Below are positions 44,351 to 57,300 of a stretch of DNA of 64,000 bases, one piece after another. The translations under genes were made by a program, and so were the position numbers. Position 1 is the first letter of the stretch. Every line of letters begins with the position of its first letter. The notes under the pieces are model-generated. The model searched no databases and was not told the DNA's origin. It was given only the letters and a program-made list of their open reading frames with translations. This stretch comes from Psettodes erumei (lineage: Eukaryota > Chordata > Actinopteri > Pleuronectiformes > Psettodidae), in assembly GCA_016785225.1 (NCBI GenBank), contig JAFBJZ010000857.1:1116001-1180000 (forward strand). The letters are read 5' to 3'.

Positions 44351-47300
44351 CGACGCTGTCGCTTAACGTGCATTTTGATTGCAAAGTGATAAAACGACAC
44401 GTATAATAGTCCCGCAGACTAATGAAGTCCCAGGATTCCTCGTGGTGCCCGCCGCACACAAACAGATGAGAAAGCTCCGGGGTCAGCTCTGCTGGTCGAC
44501 CGTGCCAGTTTGCAAGTTTCTCTCCCGAGCAGAAAACAACCTGCACGGCGATTTCCTTCCTATGTCAAGAGAGATTCAGTAATTCACAGATCAGCCAGGT
44601 CTAAGAGTGTAGTTTTCAATGAATGATCGTTCTTATTTCTGTTAATCACGTGTGTCAAACTTGCCAACTCAGCAAAGCGTCCTTCATTTAATTTCCTTAT
44701 GTGTATGCATTTTTCTCCACTTGGCAAAAATATATATTTTTTCCTTGATATTGTCAGTGTTCCGTGCAATTTACGGCATATCGCTCACAAAAAACATGTG
44801 ATTAAAGGTATTTCTCACATCTTAAATCTTTTTGATACATCTACATGCATATTGAGCTGCATGATATATTTCAAACAAGCACAATTATTACAAATTTATT
44901 TTAAAATGGAACTTCTTTGAACTGCATGGACTGCAACTCAGTGTAAGTAAAGTTAATATAAGCAGTGAGAGCTGAATCATCAGGGTAGAATAGTTTTTGA
45001 CTGTTTGACTGGTACTTGCAGGTCTTTATGCTATTTTCTTAACACATTCACTTAATATATACGTGTATGTGTATGTTTGTTGTACATGGGGCGGTGAAGG
45101 GCTCAGAGAGTGCGTGGACCTTCTGTATTTCCGTGTCCCACGGGTGATGATCTCCACTCGAAGTGTAGTGCCTTCTTCACGCACGGCCATCTGCTCCTAT
45201 TGCCTCATAATGTAATTGATGGCTTAGTATAAAACCAGGAAATGAGATTGAGTATCCCTTCCTGATGGTGATGATGATGATGATTGCTCATTTACTTTGG
45301 ATTGACTCATGCGGCTGTCTGCTCTTTTAAATGGAAACTCATCTTCGGGTTTTTCACATTATTGCTATATTTTTTAAAGACCGGCACATTTTGGTTGTGG
45401 ATTTATTTGTGACAGTGGTACGATTCCAGCGTAGCTTCACTAAAGCAGAAAGTCTTTTTTTGAGCAGTGTGAAATGGTTAATTTGGTTAATTTGGATACT
45501 AAGCAAATCATCCCTAGTTTCCAATCTAAACTCAGGAGAAGTGTATAGAGTTTCCATTGCTCCACCGAGTCAACGTTGTGTTTCATGTCAGAGCAATTAC
45601 AAAGGATGTTGAAGTGGAGTCTGGGAGACTTAAGTGCAGCATGTGTTTTCACTGCCCCTGAAGTGAATGACTGTTTATTAGCAGAACTAGTAGCCAGCAC
45701 CTTCTCCTGCTTGTGCCTGGATAAAGTCAGACACCAGCAGCCAGGGCTGTCTGGACTTGTGAGTTGACCTGTGGCCCTGTGTATAAATGCCGTCATTACG
45801 TTTAGCACATTTGACCTTTTGTAGGCTCGACCTGCTGCGATGCAAGAGGGGGGAAAGAAATCAGTAATAAACCGACAAAAACGTATTGGCATTTCGAGGA
45901 AAGTGATCAAATTTAGATGGCTTTTACTGTTTTTTTATTCAGCTGTGTTGTATACGTGAAATTACACAGATGTAGAGATGGAAGAGAAACTTTAAAAGCT
46001 GGAAATGCTTCAGTTTGTTTCATTTTGGAGCATTTGACCGAACAGATTTCTTGCATGCCAGGAATTACTCATGTCGCTAAACTGATTAGCCAGCAACTTT
46101 ACAGATGTCAGCATTTTAAAGAGAGGAGTTGTGACAGCAGTGTGCGAAGTGCTTCTCTAATAAACAGGATTCACCTCGCAAAGCCTCGTCACAGTCGAGG
46201 CGCTAAAGGTCAAAAGGTGAGGGCTTTTGTTTTATGTGTGGGGCAGCTGACGGGACAGCAGGGAGCGCGTGGTGTCGAAGCCTTTCATCACCCGCCCACT
46301 TCCGGGCAAACATGTCTTCAATGCAAATGCGCTCCACCACGGAGGTGAGGACGTGCGATAAGGCGACGCCCCGGCGATTCATCTTGCTGAGCATCGAGCT
46401 GTAGCATTTCCCCCGTCACTCCGGTAATGAACAGGTGGGGAGACGTCAGGGACGGCCCGGGAGTTTGATGAACCGCCGCCGACTGGTTTTCTGCGGGGTA
46501 AAAAAAAAAAGACGTTTTCCCAGTTGTTCTGCGAGCGGATTGTTGTTGGGGAGTGGGAGGACGTGATGAGCTGGACACAGATGTGCACACATGATGCCAG
46601 GTGGTTGTGACCGAGCTAACGGTAACACTCCTCCTCTGTTTTATTATGGCCCGGGAACAAACTGGGGAAGTCGCTCCCCGCTGGAGGAGAACGATCGCAC
46701 CGGACAGGGGAACAAAGTTCTTCTGGAAGGGCGGCTGAGGCTGGACATGTGAGCGCCGGGCTCGCCCAGCAGGGGTCTAGCTCTGCTCCACTCCCAACGG
46801 CCAGATTAAATACTCAATTTAATTATGTCACTGGGCATTAAGTCAGTACACTTATCAAAGTGGTCTGGCTGTTTAATGGGGCCTTGTGAGCCAGCAGATG
46901 CACTGAGATTAGGGACAGTATACTGGTGGCGCAAACCCGGAGTGGAGGGATAATAGACGGGCACGAATCTGATACCCCCCTCCTGCCACATACCACCACC
47001 GCACTTTAGGACCCCTCGAGATAGCAGACATTAAATATAGCCTCATCTGAGCGCACTGCAGTGTGTAAACCTGGAGGTGCCTGGACACCGAGAGCGTGGT
47101 TGGAAAAATGATTTGAAGATGCTGTAATGCGTCAGATGGGCGGTTTGTGCTCATTCTCTGGCATGCTCGTGCACTGATGGAGCACATTTTTACATACAGG
47201 GGTTTTCTCGGAGTTCGTTATTCAGATACGATCATGGAAAATAGATTGTGTGGAAATGGCTTTTACGCGGTGAGCGAAGTGCTCCGTAAGAGTGTGAATT

Positions 47301-48280
47301 ATTAACTCATCGCGGTACGCACACGCGCGCTCTGCTCAATGAAGCTGGTGCATGTTTGCCTGAGGTCAGTAGTCACGTGATGCGCCCGTTTACCCGAGCG
47401 CAGGCCGCCTCCTCGGCCTGAACAAACTCACGGTGTTGCTGACATAGAGGTAGAGTTTGTTTCGGGCTGCGCATCAAAACCCATTTTGGTATACAGGACA
47501 ATCTTTAGGCAAAGTGGAGCTGTTTTTGTTTTGACATGAATCATATACATGCAGAGGTCACACAATTAATCTAAAAAACATTCAAATATGGAAGTAGGCT
47601 GAGGACCTGCTGGATTGCAGGAAGTGACAGGTACCACTGCTGTTGACAACGTGTGAACAACACCCAGTCCTCTGCACCCCACACCCACGCATCACAGAGT
47701 AAATGTAAAAAAAGTGATTTCATCTGTGCGTAGCAAACGTTGTGAGCTGCATGTACCCTGAACAGACGTGCTGGAAGTGTAATTAAAGCTTTAGGACTGG
47801 AAATGATACAAAGATGAAAAACTGGAAAATGTTGGAAAATATCCACTCCAGTGATAAAAGGTCAAAGGTCAACTCCTCAGTGCGTAAAATGTAAGGAGAG
47901 AATTTCCCTCTGGCTCATGTGGAGTGTTTCTGAGCTGAAACTTGTGATATGAGGTGAAGCTCACACAACGTTCGGCAGCGGTTTGTTCCCAATTACCTTA
48001 ATGAAGCCCGTTGAAATAGCCGGAGCTGGGATTTCTGCCCATAACCAGCTCGTTCTTCACAGCAACAACATATTCTCCTCCTGAATCGACGTGGCCTGCG
48101 TGATATAAATGTGCATGTGCAGCCCGGAGTATAAACAGAACCCTGTCTGTGTCCCTGTCATTGTAGCATTTGGAGCCATCCATCACAGCAATCTGAAGAA
48201 AAAAAGATCTCTGTGATTTCTGAGAAACAAGGTTGAGAAAACTAAACCTGCACCGGAGACAGGAAGCGGGGGGGGGGACT
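44351..48280. other. Non-coding, GC-richer DNA; possible long intron
   Basis: Composition is more GC-rich and CpG-containing than 0-43 kb, especially at 46200-47500. Open frames on both strands overlap each other. A minus-strand frame at 46203-46394 (LSHVLTSVVERICIEDMF) looks protein-like, but no family is recognised. Confidence 0.35.
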
Positions 48281-48282
48281 TC

Positions 48283-48309
48283 CAGATCCAGATCCAGATC
48301 CAGATCCAG
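48283..48309. repeat. (CAGATC)n minisatellite
   Basis: Four and a half CAGATC units following a run of G at 48268-48278. Confidence 0.92.
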
Positions 48310-51200
48310 TTGCTTCTGTCACTTCACCACTTAAATCCACCTGCAGGCGCTCAGCGTGACCTGGTCTCTGTTTGGCTCTTCACTCTATCCACGCTTGCTG
48401 TTCTTCTTTCTCGCCCTGCTCTGTCCGTCATCTCCGCAATTCATTGCGTCTACTTCGATGCTTTCTGCGGCTCCCGACTTCCCAGCATGCACCCTGCACC
48501 TGCATTGTGAAAGCAGCCGCCTGTCGAAGGCCCCCCAGAGAAAGAGGCCCGGCCGGTGAGATAGGGTGACACGGATGAGAAGGGCTTTGTCACTGCAGTG
48601 GCGATGAGAGGACGAGCCCTCCACCTGGGGACTGCTGAAAGCACAGCACTGTTGTTGTGACCTCATGAGGTCCTTCACGTGAAGAACTTTAATCATCTCC
48701 ACCGTCAGCGTGGTTTAATCTAAATCTGATCTGAATGAACCCGCATTAAAAGCTCCGATCTGTGCAGACAGGATAAGGGGCTTGTGTTTCAGGAACTTCC
48801 CCTGTAGGGTTGCGTTATCTTTATCTAACACACAAATGAGCGGTCTTTTTGGACAGTCAAATATGGCGTTAGTGAGAAGAGAATAAGTAGCAAGAATCGG
48901 CAGATGGCTGCCCCTCAGAAACCATCTTGCTCAAATAACTCAACCCCATCATTGAATCAGTGTAATCAGTTTCATAGCGTCCTGCACGTCACAACCAACA
49001 GAACACGGAACAGGTCCAGACTTGTGCGCCACCCGCTTGTTCAGTGCCGTTCCTGGTAACTCAGAGCACGTTGATGAGGCAGACCGAAAGTTACACAACT
49101 TTGCTGGGATCATCACCGGCTCATGATATGTATTAGTGTAAGAGTCTCTGAGGGGGAACATTTTAACTCCTAGCTTTCAGTCCTGAAGGAGGAAGAAGCT
49201 TTACCCACAGTGTCTCTTATGATGTCCGTTTCCCAAACGATCGGTAAAAAAAAATCGAGTGGAAGCATATGCTCCTGGTATGTAGATTATTCGTATTGTT
49301 TTTAATGTATTTATGGAGATATGATTCACAGTGCGAGTCCAAACAAACCAGCAGAGTGAACTCTAAACTCTTCCTCTTCCACAGGAGTAGAGATGTTCCT
49401 GATCAGTCCTCCTCTCCCAGTGTCCTGCGGGTTTGCTGAGTGTGCTAGCGGCCCTCTGGTCTTGCAGGTGAACGTCCTGCGCTGGCCGTGGCTATGTGTT
49501 GATCTGGTGGAGCATTTCTGTGACCTACAATGATCCATATTTAAATGAAGAAAAGTAAAAGAAGATGTAAAACACACAGCGAGGGTCCGGTTTGCCGGCG
49601 CCTCTGGTCGTGTTGTAGTGACGGGTACCTGGACTTTGAGGTCCTGGGAGTGAAACTGGTTTTGTGGGGTGGTGCTGTCATGATGTCACACTGTCACGCT
49701 GCGTACTGAATGGCAGGCTGAGGTACCCACGCTTGGTACAGAGTCACTTGATACGTACGAATTGTACGTGAGCGGCCATGAAGGTCCGACACATAATCTA
49801 GTCATCACTCTCCCCCTGCTTTAGTGACGACTTCCTGACACTAAATGCAATTTCAAGGTAGCTTCAGGGGTTGTCATAGCACATCAGGGAGGACTACAGC
49901 ACAAGACAGCGACACAAGAGGGAAGGGCCATTGTGCGACTGCGTCAGCGTGGACCAGGAGACCGGAAAAGCGAGCCCACGCATCAGGACTGGAGGAGATG
50001 ATGGAAGCATGCGAGCGGTTCAGAGCGAGGGACCTGCTTGTGCTGGTCCGTGCAGCGTGCAGACTCCGTGCAGCTTTGAATGGGGTGGTCTGTTGGACTT
50101 GCACCCCCCTTTCTGCTCGTCTCCGCAGAGGGGGGAAAAGAGGGAAAGTGGCCCTGCCTCCTTTGTTTCTTTTGTCGAAGGGGAGGCTGAAAAGACCGGC
50201 CAACCAGAGAGGGGGGATTGTGAGGGGAAAAAGTGGAGGTTTGAGGCGTACTGCGACCAGAGCGGGGGGAAGGGAAGGGAAGGGAGAGGAGGGTGTGAGA
50301 GCGTCCCCTCCCCTTTCTGTCAGTTGGAAAACAGCTGGTGTTGACTGCAAACTCCTCAGAGGAAGGACAGGTGAGCTGGGTTTGGCTGAGCAGGGAGTGT
50401 CCGCCATCTGGATACATAACCTCCAGCATCAGCTCTTTTGAAATAGAAACTTTGAAGTTGCCCTGAACGTCAGGCGTTGGCGTAAACACGTTAAATATGA
50501 CCCGTGCAGATTTTTGGAAGGATCGCTGTGAAGTCAGACAGGTAGCCCTTCATTCTGGCTCCCAGTCTGAAATGAGTGAATTTCCAAGCGCACGTGAAAG
50601 TGAATATCACCTGCAGTAAATGACATCGGACAGCCAGCTTTTGGCTTTTGACTGGAGTGGCAACAATACAAGAAGCCTCTGTTGCGGTGACACTAACCAG
50701 GCTTTTTCCTCCTTTTTTTTTTTTTTTTTTGGAGCGGGGCCTTTCGTGGCGCAGACAGGCGTGAAAAGCGGCGTTCTGAAATACCGACGGCACACTGTTG
50801 CTAAGTGGCAACAATGAAAGCTCTCTGAGAACAGTGAGCACTCAGTTTCCCCAGAAACGCCCTTTTTCTCAGGACAGACCCCCCCACCCCCCCACCCCCT
50901 CCCCTTAACTCCCCTTAAACACCCCGGGGTGTGGGACCCTCTGTCCTGGGAAAAGGGGAGTGTTTCTATGGAAAGCTGAAGATGAATGTTAAAAGTTCAA
51001 GACCTCGCCCAGCTGCCGGTGGACGCCACAGGAGCGGAGCAGTCCCTCCCTGGAAACTACCTGAGCGAGCTGGAGGTGTACCTGAAAAGAAGCTGCGCCC
51101 TTTAACCTGCTTTAGCCGTGGTCATAAATCGTTCCCAGCCCTCAGTGCTCGCCGGGTCCTCTTAAACTAAACGCGCAGCAGTGTTTAGCATTTCACTTTG
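48310..51200. other. Non-coding, GC-rich DNA with overlapping open frames
   Basis: Frames of 198 (plus, 49845-50441) and 177 and 168 residues (minus) overlap in the same GC-rich segment. None has a domain; purine-rich low complexity explains their openness. GGGAAGGGAAGGGA-type purine tracts lie at about 50266-50290, poly(T) at 50713-50730 and a C-rich run at 50880-50910. Confidence 0.4.
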
Positions 51201-54200
51201 ACTTGTATGGCCATCAGGATTTACCAGAGCTCAGGTCAGACCTACAAATGGTGCAGATGGTTCAGCAGAGCAGTGTTTTTACTCGCTGCCCGTCATGTGT
51301 CGTCCTGCCGCGACACTTCCTGCGGGTTCATGCGTGGACAGGGGTCAGGGGTCGCAGGGCTCTGTTGTCCTTGCATTTACGCGACACGCCCCCCAGCAGG
51401 GCCTTTTTCTCTGCGTGTGTGTTAGCGCCCCGCGGCCCCGCACTTTTCCCCTTGGATTTGCACGGCTTTGATTTAGACACTCGTTAAGCTGATCTGAATT
51501 TTCGGTTCCAGTGCTCATGCACCGTGCGGTAATCCTGGTGAATAAAACCAGAGCCACACTGTGCGACAGATTCACTGCTCAGATGCAGTCCAACACACTG
51601 GACTCCTGTGTACCAGCGAGCCTCGGCCACTCCTCACTGTTAATAATGGACAGCTTAAGGGTTTTTTTTTCTTGCTTACTGGGAATAATCTTTTCCACCC
51701 GCTCCACCTCAGTAGCTTTAATCTGGCTGCAAATGAAGTAGGCCTCTGTTTCTGCAGCTATGGAGCACCCAGTGGTGGGGGGGAGGGGGGTCATGCAACT
51801 CAAACAGCAGCTCATTGTTGAATCTATAGTTGTTCCATGAGAGCAAATACACTAAAAGGTGGCCGTGGCAGGTCGAGTGTGTCAAAACTGCTGCAGAATC
51901 CCGCTCTCTTGCTGCTTCACCGAGGCTGAACACTTCCCCATGCAACTTGTGTCCAGTTTAGTCTCGTACTAATATTCAGGAAATGGTGTTTTGAGACATC
52001 AAGGGTTCACCGGCTGAAGGAATGAAGTTATTATAATGCGCTCGTCTGATTTCCTGTGGTTGTTGCAGGCATTTGAAACGAGCGCAGTAATTAGTGACAC
52101 GTGGCTCAGCAGTGGAAACCAAACAATAAAATGAAACACATCACCGTGATGACGGTGGCTGAAATATGCAGCCCACAGCTCCCCTCTGACAGGAAGGACG
52201 ATCAGCAGAGGCACTGTAACAGTTTTACAGCTCTTGTTTTCACATCACCACTGTGTTTTACAGTAACACATCAGCCATTGTTTCCAAAGAGTGGTTCAGA
52301 CTGTTACAGTGATGGGCACGTTGTCCACGAGAGACATGCAGAATATGAATATGTGATGAATGAATCAGACATACCAATCAACAGCATAAATGTGTCTTTA
52401 AATATAATACTCAAAATGTTTCTAAAGTAGTGCTGGATGATCCGGATCCAGCACTGACCCTGTCCCCCCCAAACGCCTTATTGATTACACACATGTTCAT
52501 TCTGCCGCCTGATCAGGGACAACAAGCTGTTTAATACACAAATCCCCTGACCCCATGTGCTGCATAATAGAAGGCCATCGATTCACATCTTCTACTTCTA
52601 GTAACAACAGACTAATCAGTGGTCCGCTGGACCAGAGCAGAAGCTGATGTGGAGATGCTCAGCTGGAGGAAGTGGAATTGTTTTGGTGCTTTTTGTCGAG
52701 ATGCAGCGTGAAGTCATCATTTGAAAGAAATGACACTTAAGGAATTCCAACCAGGCCTTGTAGAGGATGAGGTGTCAGCCTGGCTCTGTGTGTGTGATCA
52801 AGATGTGAGTCATCTGTACACTGTTCACAGTCAAAGTGTGGGTCAGTGGAACTGATTTGTCCTGATTCTGTGTGTGGGGGGGGTCTGGCTTGTCTACTAT
52901 CTGAACCACATACTTATAAATTGCTTGCCCCTGGGCCCACGCATGCCACCGCCGCACATCCGCTTCATTATTGAGCGTCATCTGGGAGCAGAAGAGCAAG
53001 TTCACCGCTCGCCTCCGCCTCGCGTGACATTCAGCAGAGCTTCCGGCGCTGCAGGTGGAGATTTGTCTGGCCGCCGAGCCGCGCGCTCTGCAGATGTGTG
53101 AAAGTGGCTGGCGGGCGTGGCTGGGACGCGGGGTGAGATGAACCGCGCGGCGGTTGGGGCCTGGAGGCAGAGGTTAGAGGCAGAGGGAGACACGTTTGAC
53201 TCATTCGTACAGAACTGGTGCTGGAGGTTCATCTCTTGTCCTCACAGTCGACGTTTGAGATCCAGCCTGCGAGCACGGCTGTTTGGATCAGCGTGGCTGT
53301 TAGGTTCCGTGTAGTTTTGCCTGTCATTTCTATCATTTCCATAAGTATGGTGATCTTGTACTCATCAATTAATAATTGCTGGGTTTGGCAAAAAAAAAAG
53401 TCACAAGAAACATGAAAATCAAACAAACCACACTGGCTGACTGACGTAAGGGAGGAAACAAAGGCAAACAGGCCCGTTTACATACTGGATTTACTGTTTG
53501 TGTGCAGTGAGGGATTATCATGAATTATACTGTATGTGCTCCAAATAAACTGACTTTAACTTCAGCATGAATTTCTAAGCATAAACAGTTTAGATGATTA
53601 ACACAGGAGATCTATAAAAAAAAAAAAAGCCTCAGGCGTCGCTGATGACCTCCTGACTAACAAAGAAATCAATCATGGCTAATGTGAGCTGGGGGGGTCC
53701 TGGTGCTTGGTTAAAAATCATAGGATGTCTGACGAATGAACACAGTCAGGCCAAAATGACGCTGTCCGTATGCGTGTCCTCTGCTGGAGAGACATTTCCC
53801 CCTGGCTCTCAGGACTTCACCCAGTCAGTGTTTGGACTTGTCCTTCTGTTCACTGGGACGTGAGGACGTGGTTGAGGGACGACGTGGGCTGGCACCAGCT
53901 GTGTGCCAGCGGGCCTGCGAGGGCAGGGCAGGAGTTGTATTTTAGACCCTGTATATATTTTCCAAGGCCAGAGGGAAAAAAAGCAGAAATTCCTGGTGTT
54001 TGATTACAGAGTGGCTGCCGTTGTCCATGGGAGTTTTAAGAGCAACAGCTCAGCCGGTCGGGGCGATGCTGCGTCACTTCCTCCTGGGATGAGCCCTAAA
54101 ATGAAGCCCCCGGTTACAACCCCCCCCACACATTACGGTGCTGTCACGTGTGTCCCGCTGACAGGAAGCGGGGCTCCACTGTGCCGTGGCAGTGACATGG

Positions 54201-54343
54201 TTCTCTCCTGGGTTAATGGGACCTGATGGAGTTGGGTCGGGACCTCTTGGTGCTATCAAAAGGTCCTTGTGTATTTGGAACAGTGGACATGTTTCACAGG
54301 ACTCCTGGGTGCAGAGTCCCTCCCTGTACAGTTTGTTGGCAGT
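51201..54343. other. Non-coding DNA
   Basis: No recognisable exon. Short G-runs occur at 51776-51788 and 52875-52882, and poly(A) at 53389-53398 and 53617-53628. GC-rich CpG-containing sequence lies at 53010-53150. Confidence 0.35.
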
Positions 54344-54373
54344 GGTGTGTGTGTGTGTGTGTGTGGGGGGGGG
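54344..54373. repeat. (GT)n then G run
   Basis: About ten GT units followed by a run of G. Confidence 0.9.
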
Positions 54374-54374
54374 T

Positions 54375-57300
54375 GTTGACTGCCTTTTTTGGCTGGTGAC
54401 TCACTGGTCTTGGCAAGGGTGAGTGGATATGTCATGTCACCAGTGGAGTCACTGCATTTCCTGGCTGAAATCGACACGGCCCCTTTTCATGGCCACAAAG
54501 GGGCCGCGAAGGCTTTAATGCTTCCGGGTTCATGTCACCCCCTGAACGCGAGAGCAGCCCTGTTTCTTCATGTGGTCCAAACTGCTCCGCTGCCTGTCAA
54601 AGTCAAGGTACGCTGGCCTCTCCGTTAACTCATTGGCTGCCTGCGTGAGAGCGGGCGAGCGGGTCAGATAAGCAGGAACAATGTGCGAGGGGAGTCGGGC
54701 TACCTGAGCCGGCCTCTCACCTGGGGGAGTCTGCGCACACAACAAGACCCAGCACATCCTGGCCACGGGGCAGCGGTAGGAGCTGCACAGTTTGACCAAG
54801 TTTCACCCGAGTGAAGGCAGCATTCCTAGACGATGACTGTCATTTGAATCTACTTTGTGTGTGTGTGTGGGGAGGTGTAGCCTTTACTGCTTCAGGACAC
54901 CTGGGGTGAAAGAGGAGAAGAAGGAGAAATGATTTGAGAATGATTTAAGGTAAGGATAGACTTGTGTTGTGTTTTTAACAATGTGGCCTGTGCAGCTGCT
55001 TGTCTGAGCCCGAGGACATGCAGAGTGCTCCAGTACAATTCTCTGCAGTTGGAGCTTCTATTTGAGCCGCAAGGCTCAACATTCATCCAAGTTATTTTAC
55101 TGATCAGAGCCAATCAATCAGGTTTGCTGCAGCACAGTGCAGATGTATGTGCAGAGCGGCCATGACAGGTGGCGGCCTGAGCAGAAGCACGCGATAGCGT
55201 CTCCGCTGCTGTGTTTTGTGATGCGATATGATACGATAATCCCATGGTGTTCAGCCTTGTTTTCATCAAACACTTTCCGGACCGGTGTTTTCCCGAAACC
55301 TCTTATGGATTCATATTTCTGCAGCCTTGTTTGTTTTTTCTGTGGAAGCTCAGGAACTGCAGCCTGTCATATAAAGCTCTGATCCAGTTTGCTGACGTTC
55401 ACATCGTGACTGTAGCTGGCCGTCTGTGCAATGACATTATTTCATTTCCTGCACTCATGGTTTATTTTTTTTCCATCTCTGCTCATGTGCGTACTTTATT
55501 ATTAGCGGTGTGTTGTGTCTGCCCTGCTTTACTGTGAGCATGCCAACAGATTGACTGTTAATGCCACACAAACTTGTGCGTGATGCGGTTTGAGTGTGTG
55601 CCCGTGTTTCCGGTCTGCTCCAGCTCCTCGCTCCTCGTCATGAAGCCTGTTTGAACCGCGATCCTCTCCCGGCCGTGCCCCGGCCTCTGAGCTCGGAACA
55701 CATGTTACGCAACTGTTGCAGCGTCAGCGTCGTGCCAGCCTCGCTCGTTTGTCTGGCCTTTTTAAAAGGTGACTTTTGTGGCGACGGCTTTTTTTCCCCC
55801 ACGTCCGTGTTCAGCAAGGCCTTTGTCGCGGCGGCGAACAATGCTCGCCTTGTGCAAAGGACGGCGGCTCTGGTTTGCGTGGCGTGACTTAAGAAAACAC
55901 GACAGGCGTTGCAAATGGCTTAAGCTCACTTTGTTCGGGGGTCATTTTTCAGCCTTTGGCTCGCACTGCCATCATCTGTTTCCAAATCATGGTGCTCACT
56001 GATGTGGTGAGAAAGCTGTCAAATAGACTGTGTGGACTCGGCTTGTCTTGGACACACAGGTAGGCGAGCAATCGTTCTTCACGTGCGATCGTCGTGAAGA
56101 GTGTCTTTACAGATGTGTCTGGGGGTATCACTCAAACTTTTCAGATGACTGAATTACAGCTCATGGGAGTTGAGTTTCCTCCTCCTCCTACTGTGTCAGG
56201 TCCACTCCCCCAAAACCACATCCCATCGCTCTCAGCAGCTATTTAAGTGCTGGCGGCAGCCCCCAATTACTCCCCACGCCAAACCAGAAGCTGAGGCCGC
56301 GCAAACTGAGGCCGCCCCGCTGCGACTTTTATCTGTTTGTTTTCATATTTCCCTTCCCTCGCTCGGTCCTCCTCCCTCGTGCTCTTACTGTTTTTGCCCT
56401 CGCCAAGGATTATTGTGTTTTTCCTCCGGCTGAACTCGGTTACATAAACTAACGCCCGATTCCCTCTTCCTTGATTCTCCTCCTCCTGCCTGTCCCGCTG
56501 CTCTGCCAGGCTCCTGTCCTCTTGGCGCTCCCACAAAGCCCAGTGTTTTGATTACATTGTGAAATTGGAGCCAGGACTATTTATTCCCATGCTGGGTTAG
56601 AGTGGAGGACCTGGCTGGAGGAGAAGCCGGAGAGGGGGGCAGGAAGCGGTTGGATCAGGCGGATGGTGTTGGTGGGTGAACTGTTTATGTCTTCTCATAA
56701 CCTCTCTCTGTGGGTCGTGCATCCAAGCCAGCTGTTTCAAATGAGCCCGGGGGGGGGGTCTCATCCTACTGTCCACAGTCTCTGCACACGACACAACCCC
56801 GTCCACAGCCCGTGACAGCACCGGCCCCAGTAATCATGTCCACAGACCAGAGATGTCCCAAACTGATCCTTAAGCTTGGTATCAGGGCCGGTCTGGGCAT
56901 ACTTTAATGGATCTGTATTGGATTAAATAATCTGATCCTTCCATTAGCGCGCTCTGCCGTGTCGCAGCAGGAGTTTGCGTGGATGTCAGATGATAGATAT
57001 TTGGGCGGCAGTGAGTGACTGGGAGCTCAGATGCTGAGGTTGAAAAACACACAGATGGACTGCTGATCATACCTGACTTGCCTCAAAAAAAAAAAAAATT
57101 CAACGTATTTGCATCAGTTCAGCCCTGAGTCCCTTCTATAGAATATGATCAACAGACAAAGATCAGGATCCAATGAACTGCACCTCAATGAAATCCTGTT
57201 TAAAAGTGAAAAAAATAATGAAGAAGAATCGCTCTGTTTTTCTGTTGCTTTTGGAGTTCATAATTTCTTTACGTGCTGGAGCATCAGCATCACCAATTGA

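Noticed and set aside
46314..46345. Plus-strand ATG exon MSSMQMRSTTE followed by GTGAGG
   Set aside because: Good donor and ATG context, but the peptide is too short to identify and no following exon was found.
46203..46394. Minus-strand frame with LSHVLTSVVERICIEDMF as a coding exon
   Set aside because: Protein-like by eye, but no homologue recognised and overlapping frames exist on both strands; insufficient support.
49845..50441. 198-residue plus-strand frame, with 177- and 168-residue minus-strand frames
   Set aside because: Purine-rich GC-rich sequence leaves several frames open at once; no recognisable protein in any of them.
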